From contig NW_024464918.1 in assembly GCF_017591425.1 (NCBI RefSeq), forward strand, positions 28,176,001-28,240,000: 64,000 nt of DNA. The letters are read 5' to 3'. Shown piece by piece: positions 58,002 to 64,000 of the stretch; the stretch's first letter is position 1; the number at the start of each line of letters is the position of its first letter. The stretch is from Ochotona curzoniae. Lineage: Eukaryota > Chordata > Mammalia > Lagomorpha > Ochotonidae. The notes below the pieces were generated by a model. It saw only the letters and a program-made list of their open reading frames with translations. It searched no databases and had not been told where the DNA came from. The position numbers and the translations under genes are program-made.

Positions 58002-58028
58002 TGTGTGTGTGTGTGTGTGTGTGTGTGT
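58002..58028. repeat. (TG)n microsatellite
   Basis: Uninterrupted TG repeats of about 13 units. Likely polymorphic in length and able to adopt Z-DNA. Confidence 0.95.
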
Positions 58029-58091
58029 ATGAAAGTGCTGAGATTAGAATGTTCAGATTTGAGTTTGATAAATTTGACAAGCTGTATTCTT

Positions 58092-58372
58092 GGGGCAGGC
58101 ATGGTGGTGCAGTGGGTTATGCTACCACATGCAGTAGTATCCCCCACTAGACTGCTAGTTTGAATCCTGGATAGACCATTTCCAACCCACCTTGCTGGTT
58201 ATAAGCCCCGGAAAGCGGTGCAGTTAGTCTAAGTGCTTTGGTTTCCAAGATTCTTGCCTGACCGAGCTCAGCTCCAGGCAGGGCAGCTATGTGGGGAATG
58301 AACCACCAGGTGAAAGATCTTCCCCTCCCTCTCTATCACTGTGTTTTTCAACCAAACAAACATTAAAAATCT
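58092..58372 (+). mobile_element. CSINE-family copy, plus strand
   Basis: The head GGGGCAGGCATGGTGGTGCA and B-box-like TAGTTTGAATCCTGG, then GGGAATGAACCACCAGGTGA and a CCTCCCTCTCTATCACTGTG end, fit an older lagomorph SINE subfamily. Tail AAACAAACATTAAAAATC. Confidence 0.85.
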
Positions 58373-58934
58373 GTATCTGAATGGCGGTGGCACAGGCCTT
58401 CATTGTGTGTGTGGCTGAACGCATCACAGAGATGAAGAGATCTGGACCTGGTTGAGTCATGTGACACCTGCTCATGTGAGCCCGCAAATGAAAGCATGCG
58501 GCTGGAGCCCTGCAGCCTGTCGACTTTTATGAGAGGAAAGTTGCTTTGTGGCACGGGCATTCCACCACCTGCCGGAAGCTGGAAAACTTCCCCAATAAAG
58601 CTAAAAGCTCATGGGTACAGTAATACTATTATGAAGCTTGATCTATTTTAGCAAACTGCCCCTTTTCTCCCCATTTCTCGCCTTGAAGATCCTGGAGTTT
58701 TCTTCTACTGTGCCTCTTCATCCGTTGATTTTTCTCCATTTAATTTCCATGAAAGCAAAACCATTGTGTGATGCTGAGTTTCCTTTCCTAAGGGCTTTCT
58801 GGGAGGGACTTGCTTTAAATACAAGTGGTCTTCAATAAATTCATGGCAATGTGTATTACAGAAAAAAAAATGTTCATGGGTTTTAAATGTATTTATGCCA
58901 AAATGGACTCTTTTAATCCCATTGCTACATAAAT
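58373..58934. other. Unique DNA, nothing recognised
   Basis: Mixed composition. No repeat or exon identified. Confidence 0.4.
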
Positions 58935-59212
58935 TTATTAAAATGTTTTGTTTTTAATTTATGATCCCATGGGAGGAAAATGTAGAGTTGCAGTCCACTG
59001 CCACTTTCCAGAGGCCCCCAGTGGCTAAGGCTGAGCCAGGTGTGGGTTTCCTGCCTGAGCATCAGGCACCCAGCTACAAGATCCACTCCGTTTCCGCTCT
59101 GTTTTGAATGTACGTTAGTGGGTGCAGGGATGCCAAGCAGAGCTGGGAATTGAAGGAAACTCTGTAATATGGAATAGGACATTTGTGTCATGGGGCTAAA
59201 CAACTGAACCTG
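58935..59212 (-). mobile_element. Probable very old CSINE, minus strand
   Basis: GCTGAGCCAGGTGTGGGTTT, GGTGCAGGGATGCCAAGCAG and the reversed head-like TTTGTGTCATGGGGCTAAAC fit the reversed 5' half of an old lagomorph SINE. The tail half is barely recognisable. Confidence 0.5.
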
Positions 59213-62064
59213 CACAAACTTTTAGTTGTCAACTCATATCCCATTGCTTGCAAAATTATTGATTAATGGGAATTTGGAATAAATGAGTAAGTTATAATTT
59301 TCTCTCACATCTTCTGAGTATCAGAACATTTAGTAGATATTCTTTATATATATAACACTTAAACTTAATTACTGGAAGAGAGGGGTTTAAAAGTATTTCA
59401 ACTTTCGATGGGTGTGTGATCCACCTACTTCTCTACTTCTAGTGAGAAAAGTCACGGGATGATTTATTTGCTTTACAAGGAAAATACAGAACAGCTACCT
59501 GCAGTTTCCCTCCAATGAATGCATGAATGGTGGTCAAGATGAGTACAGCACTGAGTGTTGGTTCGCACATTACACGCCTGTTTTCTGTTAACTTTTCCAC
59601 ATCATAATGTAGTCTTTGCATAGTGGAGTGTCAGAGCAATTTACTATCCACAGGGTGCTGCTGTGAAACACCATAGCAGGGTCATGTGATAGGGAATTTT
59701 ATCTGTGGATCTGAGTTGCCGAGACGTGTCTAGGTACTTGGCGCACAAGGATTTGGGCGTGCCTATGAGGCTGCTTTTGAATGGCACTTAACATGTGAAT
59801 TGGTAGACAGAGTGAGCCGCTGCTTTTTCTATTGTGGATTTTTGCCAAGAGTGGGGAAAAAGAGAAAACAGTTCTTATTTACAACAAAGTGACTAACAAA
59901 TATCTGTCTTTCAAAATCTTTGTTTTGAATATCCTTTACTTAATCAGGAAGTTTAAGCCATGAGTATACAGAAAGAAAGAAGGTAGTTGTCTTGTGCGTA
60001 CAGGGAATACCTGACACTGAGCTGGGGGACAGTTCTTGTTCTGCCTTCATACAGGCATATGAGCTCTTCCTGGGTGTTGAGCCTGCTGCCTTCTGCTGCC
60101 AGCTGTAGCTTTCTTGGTTGCCAGGCCTGAGGACTTCAGCTGAAGCAAGACCATTCATTGGCTTCCTGGGGTCTCCAGTTTGCTACTGCCCATCTTAGTA
60201 CTTCTGTCACATCCCTGCGCCAATCCTTGTGCCAGCCAACCTCTGCGTCTCCCTGTCTCTTCCCCACACGTGTACATTTGCATCATTTGTTTTTTTTTCT
60301 TGATGATGTACACTTTTCATTAATGCTTTGACAGCCCTAATATGTATGCATTTCAACTTTTTGCACCAAAGTAGTCTTATATGTTGATTCTATATTTCCT
60401 CATACTTTCCTTGATCTCCTTTAGTACTATTAATGAGTATATAATTTTTCCTAAAATATTTTTAAAAGGTTATGTTTTCTTAAGCTGATTTTTTTTGAAT
60501 GATGGATAAATTCTAGAAGGTTACTCAAAACGGTTGAGCAATTGCATTTTGTTATAAGTTCATGTCAGTATGATTTATATATAACTGTATATTATGATGT
60601 CCACAGACAGTAGTAAGATCAAGGATACACTTTGAAATTTTAACAAAGAAATCTACACAAGAAGGTTTTTGTATTTGTGTCTCAAATGTCCTTGTGTAAA
60701 AGCCTTGCAGTATTCATATTGGAAAGTGACTAGCATATGAAATGTCAGTTAGCAAAGACTTCAAACACCAAAAAAAAGAAAAAACCCACCCCAGAAAATA
60801 AACTCTTTTATTGAGGTCTAGAGGATGACCCTGTTCCCTCAACCCCCGTCTTTCCCACAGACTTTAGCTTGATTGGCACTTCAACTTAGTTTTGATAAAA
60901 TAATGCCGGCATTTGCTTCCAGACATCCCCCAGATAACATTTCATTGTGTAGATTTCTTTTTTTGTTGAAAGGTGGGCATGTATTTTGTGTCCTGGGACA
61001 ACGCCATTTGGTGAACCCCGCTCTCCGGAGCTCCTGCAGCCCCTGCCTGTGCAGGGCTGTCCACACGTGTGCTGGTTAGCTGATGTTTGATGTGCCCTCT
61101 GCCGCTGTGAGCATTCTGAACTTTTCTGAAGGAGATAAAGAAGGGCATGGTGGGGCAGATGGCTGGCAAGGGGACACAATGGCAAATCTCACACACCGAG
61201 TGATGGCTGTCTGATGGACACTCTGCTAAGAGCATCCTGTCCGTGGTCTCCTTGGTGACCTTCAGCAGTCCGAAGTGGAGGTGATAGCTGTACTCACCTT
61301 CATGGGAGTGGATATGTATGAGGTGACTCACTTATACAAGTTCACTCTGTGAGGAAGTGGCCAAGATGTGATCAGCCCCTTTGAGATCCCCGAGTTCTGA
61401 CTTGTAATTAGTGTTTTAGCTTACCGAGTTCGTTAAATAAGAAAAAAAAAAATTAAATGAGTAAACTACTTTGTTTTTGAAGAAGTACCTTTGCTTTATA
61501 AAATTATTGGCAGAATAGCAAAAATGTGAAGGAAAAAATTCATCTGTAAACTTGAAATCCAGGACACTTGGTTATGTTTTCCCAAGTTCCACCATGTATA
61601 AATGTCCTTAGTCGTGGTCCCATTGGCCAGTTGCATATGTATTATTCTTGCTATTTTATTTCCTCATGGGACGTGGTAACTTAGGAATCCTCTGTCAATA
61701 TTCCTTGGAAGGAATTCAACATTGTATATTAAATGGAGCAAATAAACTCTGATTCAATTAGCCATACTTCTCCTCGGGGACACTTGGGTTTTTACTAACA
61801 CGAATATGAACATCAGTCTCCATAGTGATTGTTCTCAGTTTGGAATTACTTTCTCACTTCTGCATAGTCTTTTTGATGAAACTTTTAAATCAGTTATTAA
61901 CATTTTTTCCCCTCAAGCATGATATATTTCTCTTTTATGTAGTATTGCTGCAAATACAAATAAAGTTTGAAAAACAATCATCAGCATTCCCCTTTTTCTT
62001 TGTATTTCTCCTTCACCTAAATCATATATCATTCTCCATATTTTTTGCTCATTGTTTTATCTGT
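59213..62064. other. 2.9 kb without recognised genes
   Basis: AT-rich. Contains an unidentified minus-strand frame (60942-61331) with a downstream poly(A)-like signal (see separate entry). A weak antisense-L1-like phrase occurs near 61775-61825. Confidence 0.35.
60807..61331 (-). other. Unidentified open frame with a downstream poly(A)-type signal
   Basis: On the minus strand a 129-codon frame contains HLHFGLLKVTKETTDRMLLA and a cysteine cluster (CEICHCV), then ends about 130 bases before AATAAA (TTTATT at 60807-60812 on the plus strand). Beyond that lies GGGGTGGGTTTTTTC, a GU/U-rich element of the kind found after true cleavage sites. No poly(A) tail is present, so it does not look like a retrocopy. 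I recognise no family, and chance association is possible. Confidence 0.25.
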
Positions 62065-62330
62065 CTAAGACTGAGAAAGAGACAAGAAGAAATTATTTCT
62101 CAGAAACTCACAGCTGCCATGGCTGAGTCTGGCCAGAACCCATAGCCCTGAACTGGACCTTGGTCTCCCACTTGAGTGGAAGGGAACCAAGTACCTGAGC
62201 CATCCCTTGCCTTGCAGGGTACACTTAGCAAGAAGCTGAAATCACAAGTGTGATGAAAACTTGGACACAGGCACTCTGATAAGGGGGTGGAAGTGTCAGA
62301 CAGTGAGGGAACCACCAGGCCAAATTCTTG
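62065..62330 (-). mobile_element. Old CSINE copy, minus strand
   Basis: Has ACTGAGAAAGAGACAAGAAG, CTTGGTCTCCCACTTGAGTG, GGGAACCAAGTACCTGAGCC, GCAAGAAGCTGAAATCACAA and a reversed head with GGAACCACCAGGCCAAATTC. Highly diverged but in consistent order. Confidence 0.7.
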
Positions 62331-63189
62331 CCCTTCATTGCTTTTTAATTTTGTTATCTTTTTCTGTCATTTTTTTTAAGATAAAGCACCTTGGTGTTAT
62401 TTCATCCATGAATCCCTTTATATAAATGTGGAACACTGGTAATATTCTTTTCTACAACCACACTGATGTTTTGAAATTTTTCTTGTATCTCTTTCAAGTA
62501 TTACAAAGATCCAGGTTAGAGGTATTCAGACTGAGATCAACTTTTTCACAGAGAAGTCACTGTGTTTGTATGCTTCTATGTCAGTCCTTACCTCCCTGAG
62601 TTTTTCATCATTAGCATGCTCTAGGACACACCCCAAGCCCACCCTGCTTGTCAGTCATCTGCTTTCATCTTTGCTACATTTTCCCCATTTGTTGCCTTTG
62701 AACCTCTGTGAGCTGACAGAAAGAACTGGCACTTTCTCAGCACAGAGATTATACACAGAATTTCTGTCCTAACAGATGCACTTTGAGTTTTGAGGTTATA
62801 GTACTTGTTCTACTTTGCTTCCTTAATTTGTGTATGTCTAGTTATAATTAATGAAAAGAGATTCCTTTTTCCTACATTTTAAATTCAAGCCATCCTTTGA
62901 GTTTGAGTACCTTCTATCTTTCAAGCCGGTGGCCTGCAAGTTTAACATCTTGGCTTTCTGTTGGCTGAAGAGCACCACGTAGGAGGAGACCTCCATGGAA
63001 AATGAAAATAACAGGGAAGTTTGGAACCTGGACATGGCTTTTCATGTTAGACATATCCCATGAGCTACTCAAAGGGCCCTTATATTAGCATTCTGTGATT
63101 TGTTGGACACAAAGGCAGATTGAAATAAATAACTTGGCTCAAAAAGAGATTTAGTTTGAAAGATGTAAAAATACCAATTAGAGAAATTA
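62331..63189. other. Unique DNA, nothing recognised
   Basis: AT-rich, with no recognised repeat, exon or RNA gene. Confidence 0.4.
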
Positions 63190-63300
63190 CGCTTTAGTCT
63201 AATCCTCATAGCAGCCTTAGGAAGCAGGCATAATTATCCGCATTTGATCTGTGAGAAAACCAAGGCCAATATGAAAAATTAAATCCTAACCCAGAGGGCA
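63190..63300 (+). mobile_element. MIR fragment, plus strand
   Basis: CTAATCCTCATAGCAGCCTT, AGGAAGCAGGCATAATTATC and CATTTGATCTGTGAGAAAAC track the MIR consensus (TTTAATCCTCACAACAACCC ... CATTTTACAGATGAGGAAAC). Confidence 0.8.
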
Positions 63301-64000
63301 AGTCGCTCTCTGCTAACCTCACGAATGTGTTTCTTGGTGGGGTGGGATGGAGATCTTTCAGGGGCAAGGTGCATGGAAGCTTTAGTGCTTGCTGGTGGAC
63401 TAGGACTAGGAAGTCCGGATTGAAAATGACCACGGATGTCTAGGGTGATTGGGAATGGAATTGTGAATCTAAACCTTGAGTCAATGAAGCTGCTTCACGC
63501 AGTGCTTTTCTGAGTCAGATCACTTGAGTGGAATTAGGGTTTATATAAAACCAACAGAGTAAGTGGGCAAAGTCCTAGTTACAGTGCTGTGCATCTGACT
63601 CAGAACACAAAGTCACTATTTTTTTTTAAAAAAAGGATAATGAAATTTAAAAGCAGAATGGGAACTACAAACTAAGTTCTTAAAACACTGTTGGGGGAAT
63701 GCATATCATTGAAAAGATCAATAGGGAAGTTTAGTGGAAGACGTAAAAAAAACTTGGAGGCTTTTGAAAATAGTTTAGAAATATAGTTTAGTATTTTCTG
63801 AATGATTTTTACCAATTTATGTTATTAGTTTTTCCATAATGGAAACATGCTGGAGAAATGTGAAGTTCATCTGGTTATTTCCAACATCCTGTTACTAAAC
63901 CTTTCTCAGAGACCGTGGAAGGCTTGGATTGCCTCAGCCCTGGTTGTAAATTGATACCCCACTGGCTAGGCAGCCTGACGGATCTGTATTGCCTTCAGGT
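63301..64000. other. Unique DNA at the window end, nothing recognised
   Basis: A-rich runs near 63620 and 63745. No repeat, exon or RNA gene identified. Confidence 0.4.

Noticed and set aside
1..64000. CRISPR arrays, prokaryotic operons or phage-like gene clusters
   Set aside because: The sequence is mammalian nuclear DNA dominated by SINE/LINE repeats; no regularly spaced repeats with unique spacers and no dense gene arrangement exist.

Overview
This window looks like ordinary nuclear DNA from a lagomorph, most probably a pika (Ochotona). The main evidence is about thirty copies of the lagomorph tRNA-derived SINE (CSINE / C repeat). The youngest copies carry the head and body typical of pika copies: a GGTTAAGGTCCTC or GCTAAAGTCCTC start, then GGATCCCATATGGG, a CTTCGGATCGGC block, GGACGGAAGATCTTC and an AATAAA-rich tail. 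A lagomorph-type LINE-1 3' end and very old mammalian repeats (MIR, L2, L1M) support a eutherian nuclear genome. Species assignment is from recalled repeat consensus sequences, not from a search.

No complete protein-coding gene is visible. No open reading frame exceeds 194 codons, none matches a protein family I recognise apart from one dead retrocopy, and many open frames lie inside SINEs. The window is best read as intergenic or deep-intronic DNA. The one recognisable coding-derived feature is a processed pseudogene of ribosomal protein L29 (about 2768-3258, minus strand), 5'-truncated and frameshifted, but keeping a 3' UTR-like end with AATAAA.

Layout: 0-5 kb holds an AT-rich SINE tail with a 42-bp perfect palindrome, the RPL29 retrocopy and several old SINEs. 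5.35-6.42 kb is a 5'-truncated L1 with an 18-bp target site duplication. 8-21 kb carries scattered SINEs, one young internally deleted copy (12.56 kb), two copies with internal tandem duplications (16.7 and 20.3 kb) and an L2 fragment (17.1-17.65 kb). 24-34 kb has two young SINEs (27.9 kb plus strand, 33.4 kb minus strand) amid largely repeat-poor DNA. 37-49 kb mixes L1M fragments, SINEs and one composite inverted SINE (41.7 kb). 49-64 kb is AT-rich and SINE-poor, with L1M, MIR and a few old SINEs.

I did not find a new biological system. The observations most worth checking are structural variants of CSINE (internal deletion, internal duplications with two B boxes, head-inverted composite), the AT palindrome, a few unidentified open frames lying next to polyadenylation-type signals, and a compact cluster of forkhead-like motifs. 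Gene-scale statements would need alignment to rabbit and human genomes, which I could not run.
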